NCBI GenBank assembly: GCA_022457155.1
Contig: JAJGOT010000115.1
Location: 1,548,501 to 1,612,500 of the forward strand
From: Cladopsammia gracilis
Taxonomy: Eukaryota; Cnidaria; Anthozoa; Scleractinia; Dendrophylliidae
Reading direction: 5' to 3'
Length of the DNA: 64,000 nucleotides
Part shown: positions 45,986 through 58,359 of the stretch, in pieces
How positions within the stretch are numbered: the first letter of the stretch is position 1
How the letters are laid out: each line of letters starts with the position of its first letter
Translations under genes and position numbers: made by a program
The notes under the pieces: model-generated
What the model was told of the DNA's origin: nothing
The model's database searches: none
What the model saw: the letters and a program-made list of their open reading frames with translations, nothing else

Positions 45986-46599
45986 ATTGGCTGGATTGCT
46001 GATGTGTAAATAAAGGCAAAGCGTAGAATGTTGAAACAAAGATTTTTCCCAACGTTTTGGTTCATTTTTATCATACTTAAAGAACTGTCATAGTCTTGGT
46101 TTAGATAGTAAAATGACAACTTATACAAGCGAGCAGGTTTGCTCTAAAACAAAATACTTTTTTCGTTATCTGAAGTTTGTTTACAGTTTTTTTGAGTACA
46201 TTTAAATATAAGGTGATTCACGCTAAACGTTAAAACATGGAGTGAAACCATTTCATGTTTTCATAATGATTTATATTCCTTAATAAAAAAGGATTTATAT
46301 TCCTGTAAATACGACTCTTTGATACAACGTTTCATGCGGTTTTATAGGGCGAGAAACGGGTCTCATGAGGCCATATGGTTAACGCATGATTACGCATGAC
46401 AGGTCGCTAACCTGAGTCTGCACCTTCTGTAATAAATATGGCAGAAGCTCTTATATTTAACTTCAATGTTTGGAACACTAAAATCCCGAACATCATTAGG
46501 ACAGACCAGTTTACGAGAGTTTTAACTCTCAAAAGCGATAAAGATAAAAATCGACGAGAAATTGAACCCTCTTTTCTTTTTACAGAACGGATGATTCAT

Positions 46600-48600
46600 T
46601 CGGACCTTTTCTCTCTTGCATGCTGGTTTTTATGCTTGGTTTTATATGGTTGCCTTATCGTTCAGTTATTTGTGGAGCTGGTTGGCGTGTAGGCCGCGCC
46701 CTGTTTTCACGTATGCTGTTTTTGCTGCCCCTCTGTTCGTTTTTTCCAGTTTGCATTGTTAATTGGGCTGTTCATATCTTTTACCCACAATTACGTGGGC
46801 GTGGTCAAAATTTTATTTTTCAAAAACAAAAATATTTTTACCCCATTAGTTCAAAATTTCTTGCAAATTAAGGGTTGCAACAGGTGTTAAAACTTTTAGA
46901 GTCAATCTATACTGTTTTAATATAAATGTTAACATTAGCCACATTTTAAGGGCTCTCTCTTCGCTACAATTCTTTTTCTTCTAGCACAAAAGTTTCGTTC
47001 AGTCCTTCTCTTTGTTGCTGGCGGGTTTTTGCGTTCGGGTGGCGGCCGTCTTGGTGTTCGGGAATTCATTGTTTCAGCTGTCCTTTCAGTTGTGCTCTGT
47101 TTTTCGGTGCAACATTTTGGGTGCTTTTCCGTTCGTTCATTCCCAGTTTGTGATTTTTAGTTGGATTGTTCGTGTCTTTTGCTTTTTATACAAAAGACTA
47201 TTATTTACGGATAGCTCGGCGTCTTTTGGTCTTCGGCCGATATTGTGAGCATCTATTAAGCGAAAACATGGCTTGTAGATTCTGTTTGATCATTAGGGTC
47301 TGCATTTTTTTGCCCACGGAATCACGGAATCAGTCAAAGGAGAAAGCTCAAATCATCTTCGATGCCAAGTTACTTTAAGGTAAAAGACTTGTTTTACCAT
47401 ATAAATAAACTACATAGATTGATATCAATCAGCTCAGACACGTAGGGCCAGCTGTGGTACCACTGTTTGAAACGTGTGGTAGGGAGTTTACCGAATTTAT
47501 TTAGTAAAGAAATCCTCAATTTCATCTTAAAGCTTACCTGTCTCTCGTCTCGTGTTTGTATTTGATACTTCGGGAGTGTTTTAGCTATAAATTGATCTCT
47601 CTACCGGGTCTGTTCACTGTGCCCCTGACGAGAATGACAGACCTTCTGAGCAGATAAAAATTTTCCATATGATCAATCTTTGTTGTCTGTTAATAAGTTT
47701 TTAGTGAGTTCACTAAAGTGGATATTTATGAATTTTAATGTTAAATTTTAACTGATTATTTCAAAATTCAAAATTTATCACCAAACTATTCCGTTTTCGT
47801 TCAACTTTTTGCCGTCTTTCTGTTCGTCCATTTTAGTTCTAAGTTTTCAATTTTAAGTTTGACGGTGTTTTGTACGGTTACGTTCAGTTACATTAAAATT
47901 ACATTACGTTCGGTTACATTAAAACATTTCGGGTCAAAATCCTATGATTTACTGTTTTAATATAAATGATTAAGCACATGCCACATATTAAGGTTTCTTT
48001 CTATACTGGCTAAATTATTTTTTGTTTAACATAAAGGATTCGTTCAGGCCTTCTCTCTTTCGCTTGCTGGTTTTTGCGTTGGGTTGTCTGTCATCTTGTC
48101 GTTCGGTGATTCAAGGGTTCAGTTGAATTGTCAAATGTTCCCTGATGTTCTGTGCGTCATTTTGGCTGTCATTCCGTTCGTTGATTCACGGTTTTCGATT
48201 TTGAGTTGAGCTGTTCTTATCTGTTATTTTTTACAAAAACAAAGTTGGACCTTTTGTTGTATGTTACGGTTTGGCACAAACAAATTATTTCGGCCATTAG
48301 TCGAAAGATTTCAAATTAAAGGTTTGCAACAGGTATTAAAACATTTAGGGTGAAACTCTAATGTTTTAATGTAAATGTTTACATAAGCCACAAGGGTTTC
48401 GTTCAGTCCTTCTCTTTGTTGCTGACGGGTTTTTACGTTCGGATGGCGACCGCCTTGTCGTTCGGAGATTCATAGTTTCAGCTGTCCTTTCAGTTGTGCT
48501 CTGTTTCTCGGTGCGTCATTTTGGTTGCTCTTCCGTTCGTTCATTCTCGGTTTGTGATTTTAGGTTGGGCTGTTCGTGTCTTTTGCTTTATATACAAAAA
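46600..48600 (+). repeat. Degenerate repeats between the two large copies
   Basis: Four diverged units beginning CGTTCAG(T/G)CCTTCTCT with TTGCTGG, TCGGT and TTCCGTTCGTT motifs start near 46597, 46997, 48040 and 48395, alternating with GGTTTGCAACAGGTGTTAAAACATTT-type blocks (46874, 48322). The spacer is not collinear with the sequence beyond copy 2. No coding function is supported. Confidence 0.65.
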
Positions 48601-48903
48601 ATCCTTACTCATGGAGACGGCGTTGGAGGGAGGAGAGGGTGGGGAGTTGGATGCAGTGGTGCATGGGAGAGGGGGGGGGGAGGTGGAGTCGGTAGGGCAA
48701 AACACCTAGGAGAGGGGAAGGTTCGATCGTTTCGTATGCGCTACTTGGCTCTAAGGAGCCTTTGATTATAGTTCCTGCTTATTCAACTTGTCAATAATTC
48801 TTACTTTTTATTGGGGCGTTTCTGTATATAGTGATATCTGTTAACAGCTCTAAAACTGAGACTGATTCGTCTTGATTAGATAAAATATATGTATAGTGTT
48901 GTG

Positions 48904-48909
48904 TTTATT
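48904..48909 (-). promoter_or_regulatory. Polyadenylation signal, peptide gene copy 2
   Basis: AATAAA on the minus strand about 38 nt past the stop, in the same place as in copy 1. Confidence 0.75.
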
Positions 48910-48946
48910 TCTTGTTAGTAACAGATTTATCTCCTGGTTAATAATC

Positions 48947-49958
48947 TTAGTTGTTTTCTTGTCTGTAAGGAGGAACTATAACATCAGTGCGTTTATCGGA
49001 GAATGGTCTCCATGGTGTTCCTAGTCTTCTTTTCTGAAAAATAGAAAAAAAAAAGCGAATTGACAGAATTGAATTAAAAACTTTGTGATCTTACGTGCAT
49101 ACAAATCAGGCATAATTTTAGAAAGATAAAGTAACAATTCTCCAGAGAACGTAACATCAACTGAAACTTAGTAAACAACAAACAAAACCAAGATAAAAAG
49201 TTATATTGTTTCGTTTGCCCCACACTTGTTTATTTTTTATACTACCTGTACCTCCTAACCTACCTACCTACCTACCTACCTACCTACCTACCTACCTACC
49301 TACCTACCTACCTACCTACCTACCTACCCAACTACCTACCTACCTACCTACCTACCTACCTACCTACCTACCTACCTACCAACCCAACTACCTACCTACC
49401 TACCTACCTACCTACCTACCCAACTACCTACCTACAACCCACCCATCTATCCGCCTTTATTCTACCTACCTGCCTATCCAACAACCCACTTACCAACCAC
49501 CCACTTACCTTGCTACCTACCCACACCCATCCACACACACACCCACAAACCTGACAACCTGCCTACCTACCTACCTACCTACCTACCTACCTACCTACCT
49601 ACCTACCTACCTACCTATCTAACCTTGTAACAACATGAAAATTTCGTAGTTGACCTTGAAGCTTTGCTCCTCGGCCAAATGTTCATATTTCGGACCATCT
49701 TGGCTAAATACGGACAAGCTTGTTCAACGACCTATGTTTGTGTTATATAGTTTATACCTTTCCACCGCTGTGTGGGTGACACACAAGGGCTAATCCACAG
49801 ATCCTCTTGAACTTATTCTGCCGCTCGCTCGCTAACGCTTTACGTTCTTCCATGGAGAATTCGTCGTTAACATTACGTAAAATCGGGGACGCTTTAACAT
49901 CACTAGACATCAACGAAATGGCAGCGATTGTAAGTAATACTGCAGTTAAAAGCTGCAT
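48947..49958 (-). CDS. Secreted peptide preprohormone-like gene, copy 2
   Basis: Two exons, 49958-49758 and 49033-48947, encode 95 residues collinear with copy 1. Exon 2 is identical. Exon 1 differs at H2Q, T36M, T57A, R61H and Y63H. The signal peptide, the K51-R52 cleavage site, both ring cysteines (C54, C60), the Gly-Lys-Lys-Arg-Arg site and the donor and acceptor are all intact, so the predicted ring peptide is [18 protein letters not shown]. An in-frame upstream Met extends the open frame to 50087, but the Met at 49958 begins the signal peptide and matches copy 1. The intron carries a broken CCTA array. Likely a second active gene. Confidence 0.85.
49257..49619 (+). repeat. Interrupted CCTA microsatellite, copy 2
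   Basis: CCTA arrays at 49257-49436 and 49560-49619 are separated by about 120 bp of degenerate ACCCA/CCAAC-rich sequence. They lie inside the intron of the copy-2 peptide gene and correspond to 36788-37140. Confidence 0.95.
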
Positions 49959-50039
49959 TGTGAAATTCTTTTTTGAAGTTCTAGTGGCTGCAAGGGATAA
50001 AATACATAGAAGTGTTATAACACGTACATCATGCCTATA

Positions 50040-50400
50040 CTGTGAAATCCTTATCCTATACCAGACCGTGTTCAGCTGATTTTGCAACCCTATACTAGAC
50101 TCTACGGGGGTTGGGGGGAGGGGGGGGGGTACTCTGTATATTTTTGGGTGAGGGTGTGCCGCTGGGACTGTGAAATCCTTATCCCATACCAGACCATGTT
50201 CAGCTGATTTTGCAACCCTATACTAGACTCTACGGGGGGGAGGGGGGTGGGCACTCTGTATATTTTTGGGTGAGGGTGTGCCGCTGGGACTACCGAACCC
50301 TTAACCTACATGTATACACTGTACACGTACCAGACCATGTTCAGCTGATTTTGCAGCCCTATACTAGACTTGACACCGAAAATCACTACCCTATCCCAGA
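50040..50400 (+). repeat. Three 115-bp tandem units upstream of peptide gene copy 2
   Basis: The units match 37800-38050 (CAGACC(A/G)TGTTCAGCTGATTTTGC, CCCTATACTAGACT, G-run, TACTCTGTATATTTTTGGG). They start about 75 nt upstream of the ATG, much closer than in copy 1, because about 300 bp present there is missing here. Confidence 0.75.
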
Positions 50401-50647
50401 CTTGCTATTTTTACAACTGTATCACTGGTAGTGTTTTTACAGTCAAAATACTCAGCGCGTTCCGCGTATTATTTGGGAATGACTTTCATTAATCGGGAAC
50501 GGATGGCATTATTGAAATCAAAATTCAGATTTTAAATTGATTATTGGAATCCTCCAACGGTAGCCTCATTCGAAATAACGAATGTTGATGTTCAATTCAC
50601 TGATCAGTTTCCCGTCAAATAATACCCTATCTGATTTCTATACCCTA

Positions 50648-51482
50648 GTATGACGGCGCGAGCAATATGCTTGGTCATAAGAGCGCGTAGCTAAGAGAAT
50701 TCAGGACCTTCAACCGAAGGCTCATCTTACTCACTGTCATGTGCACTCATTAAGTTTAAGTGTGAAGGACACAGCAAAAAACTGTAAGTTGCTCTTAGAT
50801 ACAAGAAAAAGAAGATACAAGATAAGATACAAGCAAAAGATACAAAGATACAAGCAAAAGAAATCGTAACCCTCATAAAATTTTCTCCAAAACGGGAACA
50901 TCTACTTGGGGAAATAAAGGAAAACCTTCACGACGGATCTGCAGCTCGTAGCATTATAACCCTTTGTCCTACAAGATGGACGGTGCGGGCAAGGTTTGAA
51001 ATTGGAACGGGGGCCTCATCGCATCCTTCAACACCACGGGAACGTACGGGAACGTTACAGGCGCATATACTTTGAAGCGATTGACTTAATGGTCAACGCA
51101 ATTGACCGTCGTTTTAACCAAGCAAGTTTCAATGTGTATGCAAAGATGGAGTCTCTTTTAGTTAAGTGTCTAAACTCCCAGGACTTTTCAACCGAGTTAA
51201 AGTTTCTTGAAAGAAATTATCGAGATGATGTTCGGAATGAAATTCGCCATGTAATCGCATCAGACTTTCAGCCCTGGCTGAAAAGTGAATTTGGGCATGC
51301 GCAGTCGAATCTTCGACGCCATTTTGATTCTCGTTATCAATCTTCCCGCGCAATTTCAAACATGGCCCCCGGCTGAAATCTCAGCCCGAGCTGAAATTTG
51401 TCATGTAATCACAACGAAATTTCAGCCTGGTTGACCGGGCTGAAATCTCAACCCGGGCTGAAATTCGCCATGTAATCGGCCC
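50648..51482 (+). mobile_element. hAT-related insertion, copy 2 only
   Basis: Copy 1 reads TATACCCTATTCCAGACTAAACTGC where copy 2 has 830 extra bases. The insert includes a 126-codon frame (50996-51376) resembling part of a hAT-type transposase, and a right end made of GGCTGAAAT(C/T)TCA repeats with CCATGTAATC(G/A) motifs. Confidence 0.7.
50996..51376 (+). pseudogene. hAT-type transposase fragment
   Basis: The frame contains RYRRIYFEAIDLMVNAIDRR, FNQASFNVYAKMESLLVK and a SQDFSTELKFLERNY segment, a pattern I associate with ZMYM1-like or THAP/TTF-type hAT transposase-derived proteins. It covers only a small middle part. Catalytic and dimerisation regions are missing and the frame runs into terminal repeat sequence. 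Confidence 0.6.
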
Positions 51483-54400
51483 CTAAACTGCTTCAAAACC
51501 ATACCCTTTACAGCGGCACATACTTATATAGCTTATATATGAGAGTACCTCCCCCGCGCGTTTAATACAGCAAACACCATAGTTGTAGGTAAATTAAACG
51601 GCAAAAGAAATTTCTAAATGTTGTTGAAACGATTTGTTTCCATTTGCACATTTTCTTCAAACACTAGTTTTGTCGTCAGCCTTAAATCTAGTGCATTATC
51701 TGCCAAAACACTGAAAACATGATTTATTATTCCAGTGCACGTGTAAAGCCTGTTTTTCATGTGTCGGTGAAATCCCAGACGATCGGAGATTTTGCTGTTT
51801 CCCGGCCGTCTCAGATTTTGCTGGCGTGAAAATACGAAATCGTAGACATCCTCGATCATCTGGGATGGTCGGGGATGAATCAGAAGAAACGGGAATGTTT
51901 CTATTTTCCGAGGCATCCCAGATTTCTGCAATGATTTGGGACGTCGGCGATATGTTAAGCTCACTACCTACACTCTATTTGGCAAAAAAATGTGCTCAGA
52001 AATTAAAATGGAGGACTTTGACCACGTCTTCATCTTATCATCTCCGATTTTACCGACACTTCTGTCCAATATCGGGAACGGTCGAGAAACAGCTAAAATC
52101 CTTGATCATCTGGCATTTTTCCCGACCAAAAACGCAACTTTGTTGTGACTTGATCTGTTTTGTTAATCTCCTAACCTGCGATCAGGAGTAGTTTGGACGA
52201 AGACAATGAAATCCGAAATGAAAATGAAAACATTTCCATTTCAATCTGCTGTCCACAGAACAGCGATAAATGTGCTTTTTCAGAAACATTTCCACTCAAT
52301 TGAAACGTGTAGGTGGACTAAAACGTATGTTCTTTGTGTAGAGATGAAATCGTATATCACGCAGTCAATTGTTATGCGACGGCAAATATGTACAAGTTAA
52401 TTAATGAGATCCATTTCTTTATTTTATCTATATTGGCTACTAAAATTGATCCACGAGAAAGACTAGTTTTGACGCAATATTACTCGAATGAAGAAAAGGA
52501 ACGCTGATTCAAAATCTATCAGTTCAAGACAACACAGTTGAAACGGCAGATAATGGTTTTGAAATGTTTTGATCATTTTAGAATTGCGATTGCAATTGAC
52601 GCCTTATGAGAGCGGTGGCATGAGGATTTCTGTTTCTCTTTTGACATTTGCTTGGAGTCATCAAACCTATATCTTTTATTGCTCGTAGAGAGAACAGTAC
52701 GTAAAATCTTTGTTTGGCGGCTGCAGTGTCATGTAGAGGCTTACGTAACGAGTTATTAACAACCTCGACAATTCTTAATTCTCTGTCTGAAATTTTCTTT
52801 TCAGTAAGATGCACTGAATATACGATTTAACATTATAAGTGAAATGTTATCTCAAACATTTATTAACCTGAACGACATCTTGTTTCTTAGTGTTACCAAT
52901 CCGATGAATTGTACAAGCTCACTACTAAATATATCTGATAACAAATGGAGCCAAATGAAAAGTGAAAAATCTACTGAATGTAAAATAAATACAAATTCGT
53001 TCTCTTAAAAAAATGAAATGATTTTAATTTCATCGTTTGCTTATGATAAATATTAAGCCGGAGAAAAACGTTTTGGCTATTTCTTAGACTTTTTTGTGTT
53101 TCCTTAAAGCGATAATGTCGTGCCATACATACCCTCGAAAGGTTTTCTATTCTTGACAGTTTCGTCGCCCAATCTGTGTTCTACCTTCCAGCACAATTGT
53201 GTACTCTCCAGTGTACTTAGATGTCACTTCAATCTTCAATATATAAAAGCAGCCAAAATGAAATTCCTCCCCTTCAATTTCCGCCGGTAACGCTAATTTA
53301 CAACGCTGGAAAGAGCTTTTGTTCTAGCATTTCCTTTTGGTGTCGTTGTGTTTAAATTTTGTGACACATCTGTTGGCTGATAACGTAGTTATTGTCCAAG
53401 CTGGCAATTAAAGATGAAAAGCTCGTAGGCCGTAAGGTTTTAAGCCCGCTTCTTAATTGAGTTGGCAGTTGAATGACATACTACACGACAACTTTTTTTC
53501 CATTTTATATTCAAACACTTCCAAATAATATTTCCTCTTGTTATCTCCTGGTTGTTTCCCAAGATTGACTAAGTCTTAAGCTGCGGAATGTTCTCATATT
53601 CTCGGTGTATTAAAGATAGCAAACAACAAGAACATATTATCTGACTCAGTTTATTTCTTCTCGTACATATGTTTATACCAATTATAATTTCATTGCGTGG
53701 GAGATATGAAAAGGTTGGTGGCTCGTTGAACTGAATGAGTCTACGAATATGGCATTATTTTTGCATTCATGTTTTAACTTAGAAACACAAATACATTCGA
53801 AAAGCCAAGAACTTTCTAGGGTCGAATGTTGGTTAAATGTTCTGTTGAAAGCTAACAAAGCTTAGAACGTTGCAGTAACCACATTTTGTTTCGAACAAAA
53901 AATGCAGAAATATCCGAAGAATGGAATTTACAAAGGATGAAAGTTGTTATAGGCGCATATATCGTACATTGCGAACTACCAACAGCAGACCAATTTTCAC
54001 TTCCAAATCCACTTGCTCATTTAGAAATGGATCAGTGTTCAATTCTTAATTTTTATCTGTCTTACGAATCGCATATTTCAAAATGTTGTAACACAAGACA
54101 GAAAGGTCGAACTGTATCTTGGACGTAATTACAAAGAACACCATCTACAGTTATATTTTTTAGCATCCAGCACTTTTAACAATCATAAAACTTGAGACTT
54201 TAGGATTAAACTAGTACTCATCGGATTCATAATTCTAATCACCAATTCTTTAATGTGAGAGACGTGAAAAAAGTTGAAAAGTTATATTTAAAGAGATTTC
54301 AATTAATTAAACTTGATGATTTGTGTGTTGTCGCAAGCTACTCAACAACGTTATGTTTAAATTTCGTTCAAGAATTGAAATTGGGTAACGAGTCAACTAA

Positions 54401-56962
54401 AAGTGCGTGTTCATGGCACGTATTGTTACTAAACGGTCACCATATATTTTCTTGCAGCAGTCAAAGTTCCGGCACCTTTAAAAGTGATCACAAATGACTT
54501 GAAGCATTTGGGAAATTCGTCGCATACTAATAGAAAACTTAAACTTAATTTGGCATACAGTTTCCTAACCTGCGTCTTACTGCGTAACCTACATATCTTT
54601 TTGGTTCTTGAAGACTATTTCCCGATCACAATTCACACAAACAAACAGACAAAAATGTTTGTTCTAGCAAAAGAAGTACGTAGAAGTGATGCTTTGACAA
54701 CTAAAGAACTCCCCCCCCCCCCCCAAAAAAAAAAAAAAAAAAAAACAATGAAAATGAAGGCAGGTTTATTTAAATTTTTGTCTGAAAGTAATGGCATATG
54801 TCCTTAATGTTTTTTTTTTATAAGAACTCGGTAGTAAATTATGGCAAAATTCCCAAGCTTATTTCTTGTTTTAACTTTATTTTGTTTTTATAATCTTAAT
54901 AACTTAAAAGCAATACATGTAGTAACTTAATTTAGTTGTAAAATTGACTATTAAGTCTAAGGAATACATACAGAGATGTAACCGTTCAAATGAAAGCTTC
55001 TTTGAAGTATTTTCATGTGGTACTGATATTTTCTGGAAACTGGATGACTTAAAATAACTTTTAACTTGGCGCTATTGAAGTGAAATTTCTTTTGGTGAAG
55101 TGAACGAAAACTTCTTCGGAGCATGCAGTAACGGACGAGAGCAACCAACATCCATGCACATAAATGTTTATTTCACTGATAATTTGTTTAAATTAAATCC
55201 TCACCTGCAATCGCTGAAAGATACAAACGCGTAATTTCCAATTTTTAATGCATTATTTTTTATACACGAAACTAGTGATATCCTTCAGATTTTCCTGTGG
55301 GAAATTAAGTTTAAGTCTGCATCGCCATCTTAATTAATAACCGCCTTCTTAAAAGTCAAATACTGCTGTGCTGCACTTCTCAGCGCTGAAAAATGAAGTT
55401 ACTTCAGGCTCTTTTCTTTTTTTATTGAGCTGCTGACATACGTTTTGAATTCGTACTAATTAAAACCGGTAAAACGGAAATTCATTGACAACCGCCTGGA
55501 ACGAAAGTTCATTTAGAATATAATGTATTTGATGGAAAAAAAAAGTTTAAACCCCCTAAAACAAGGGTGGCACCATTCTTTATGCGAAGTTTATTATTTA
55601 TAATTTTTAAGTGGTACGTCTCTTTCTTTTACGTTCTCTGAATGAGGAATGCAGCGGTTATTTCCATTTCACGCCGTTTAGATAAATTTGTAGATATGTT
55701 TTTGCATTTTGTTTAAAATTTAATAGTTTCTAATTGCACTCGACTTTAAAAGTGCACTAACGATATGCCACCTGTTTAAACTAAAATCTATATTTATAAA
55801 GGGGTTAGTTTCTAAAGCAACTGTGGGCGGGAGAGTGAAGGACGAAATTGAAGTTGACCACCTTAAAAATATTCAAAACTGACGTTTCGAGCGCTAGCCC
55901 TTTGTCAGAGAGAAGGGCTATCGCTCGAAGCGTCAGCTTCTTTTAAATGTCTTTGCAGTCCCCAATTTACCATATCAACCCAGTAACACAGTTGATGAAA
56001 CCAAATTTCCGTGTTAAAAATATATTTAGTTTGTGTATGTTTATTAATGTACTGTCCAAGAGGCCGATTACACGAGCTCGGGCTGGCTGGGTTAGCCGGG
56101 ATGACTTTCAGCACGGTATTACATGGGACGAGCCAGCCACGGACTAGAGCTAAATTTAGCATCAATTAACGTTATTGGCTGGATTGCTCATGTGAAAATG
56201 AAGGCAAAGCGTAGAATGTTTAAACAAAGATTTTCCAACGTTTTGGTTCATTTTTATCATACTTAAAGAACTGTATAGTCTTGGTTGAGAAAGTAAAATG
56301 ATAACTTACATGCGAGCAGGTTTGCTCTAAAACAAAATACATTTTTCGTTGTCTGAAGTTTGTTTACAGTTTTTGAGTACATTTAAATATAATGTGATTC
56401 ACGCTAAACGTTAAAACATGGCGTGAAACCATTTCATGTTTTCATAGTGACTTTTCTTTTCTCCTCAATTCAAATGCAAATGCACTTGTTTAAACAAAAA
56501 TTCTTTGATAAAATCCAACTTCGCGGCAATACTTTTTTTGTGGTGCAATTCGTTTTTAAAGCATGCACGATGTTAATTTTACATTTTATTTCTTCATTTC
56601 TTGAAAGTAAAAAGGTTTATTCGAAAATATTGCGTGCCTATTTGTAAATAAACGCGTCTCTCGACAGATGATAATTGTTCAGGATTTATATTCCTGTAAA
56701 TACGACTCTTTGCTAGAACTTTTCATGCGGTTTTATAGGGCGAGAAACGGATCTCATGAGGCCATATGGTTAACTTATGATTACGCATGACAGGTCGCTA
56801 ACCTGAGTCTGCAACTTCTGTAATAAATATGGCAGAAGCTCTTATATTTAACTTCAATGTTTGGAACACTAAAATCCCGAACATCATTAGGACAGACCAG
56901 TTTACGAGAGTTTTAACTCTCAAAAGCGATAAAGATAAAAATCGATGAGAATTTGAACCCTC

Positions 56963-58350
56963 AAAAACAATTGAGCAATTCAGATTGTGTGAGAGAGTTT
57001 GTGAGAGCACATGAAAGTTGGGAGTAAAACTCGTTCTCTCGTTTTTGTTTATCCTGTGGTTAAGTAAATAAAACAGCAAAAGGGAAAGGAACAGAGTTTG
57101 TTGCTGTATAGAATTGAAAGATGTCTGATTCATTCCTTGTTTGGTCGACAATATGTCGTTTTTTGGCTGTCGTTTCTTTTTGTTTTTTTTTTTCAGAGAA
57201 GGCTTAAGATTTTGAAATGAGAATAAGACAAAAGTTATTCAAGATAATTAATGTCAAGTTAGAATGATCTCCCAGAGAAACTCACCCCAAGTAAAACTTT
57301 AAGAACTTTAAGTCGCAAGTTTCTTGATATCATCTGACTGCTTCACTGGAATAGGAAAATCATCGCCGTTATTTAATCTTATATCGACCTCTAAAAGCCG
57401 GTATTCTTTCTTTCAAAGAGATCACCAGATGCAAGCATAACGCTTTCTTAAGCTTTTATGGTAGTAAATTATTAGACAGTTATTCGCGGTAGTGGAAGTC
57501 AATACTGCATTATATCTACCGTTTACGTAGCCAATCGGTACGCGACAAAAAAAATGTTCCCCACTTTGTTATACATTGACTAGAGCTTCGTTCTAAAAAA
57601 AAGCACGTTAATTAGACCAAACAGCAGTGACTTATTACTTATTAATATTGTTGCTTTATTTTAGCGTTATACTACTTTACCTGTCTCATCTAAACTTTCT
57701 TTGCTGACAGCTCTCAAGGGAAAAAAAAGAGCTTTATAATTGTAATTGTTTATAATAAAACGCAGAAAATTTCAAATTATTTAGTTTAGAAAAAATCCTT
57801 ACTAAATTTCCTGACACTCTTTCCCGTCGTTCAATAAATCGCAAATACATTTGAAGAGCCAAGAGGTCACGTATACATTATTTTTAGTTTATATTGGAAT
57901 ACAATTAGGCTGTCGCGTTGAAATACTTGTACTGTAATCATTTCACAGCGTGAGGAAGGAAACAGCACTTTTCCGATGACCGATTCTTTCATTTCGTCTT
58001 TCAGAGTTGGCTTTAATAAAACTGATTGACAGTTGATTGGCATGACATTTCATTAAGTTGGCTTCTCGCTGTATTTGTCGCAGCTTTTCTTCGTGTTTTC
58101 TTTTACAACGTACCATGCTCAATTGAATGATAGATTCAAGCATAGTGGATATGCAAGTGGTATTTGCATGTGTAGTTTTAAAATTTTTGCCAAACGTCTC
58201 AAAGTTGTAATCAATCATTTACGGATTTATGGCAAAAACGGACAAAATTTCAAAGCAATGACGTAAAATAGTCGTATCTAGTTGTAGTCCACCACATCAC
58301 GAATTTGTTGGGTAGTTTTTGTTAACCTTCCGGGGTATTTAATCAAATAA
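56963..58350. other. Gene-free stretch
   Basis: No convincing gene. A 91-codon minus frame at 57943-58218 has a lysine/arginine-rich helical middle (KRKHEEKLRQIQREANL) but no splice or homology support. Confidence 0.35.
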
Positions 58351-58359
58351 AATCGAACG

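Larger units (their letters stand above)
36163..46571 (+). repeat. Large tandem duplication, copy 1
   Basis: Sequence from CCTTACTCATGGAGACGG to TTGAACCCTC is repeated in the same order and orientation at 48603-56962, with single-base and small differences throughout. Each copy contains one peptide-precursor gene on the minus strand. Copy 1 is longer because it carries extra insertions (38309-38889, 41962-42372, 43590-44890, 45566-45860) and segments missing from copy 2 (37557-37855, about 43072-43297). Confidence 0.93.
48603..56962 (+). repeat. Large tandem duplication, copy 2
   Basis: This is a collinear copy of 36163-46571. It lacks the four young insertions of copy 1 but has its own: a hAT-gene-derived segment at 50648-51482 and a 240-bp segment near 56442-56690. 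Because both peptide genes face the same way within collinear units, this is a direct tandem duplication. Confidence 0.93.

Noticed and set aside
46438..46692. 84-codon frame starting MAEALIFNFNVWN as a gene
   Set aside because: The corresponding frame in copy 2 (56829 onwards) stops after about 40 codons at a TGA, and the opposite strand there is also open; there is no consistent constraint.
50959..51376. Intact transposase gene
   Set aside because: Only a short central part is present and the frame runs into terminal-repeat sequence.
57943..58218. 91-codon lysine/arginine-rich minus-strand frame
   Set aside because: Composition is protein-like, but no acceptor, donor, polyadenylation signal or family could be identified.
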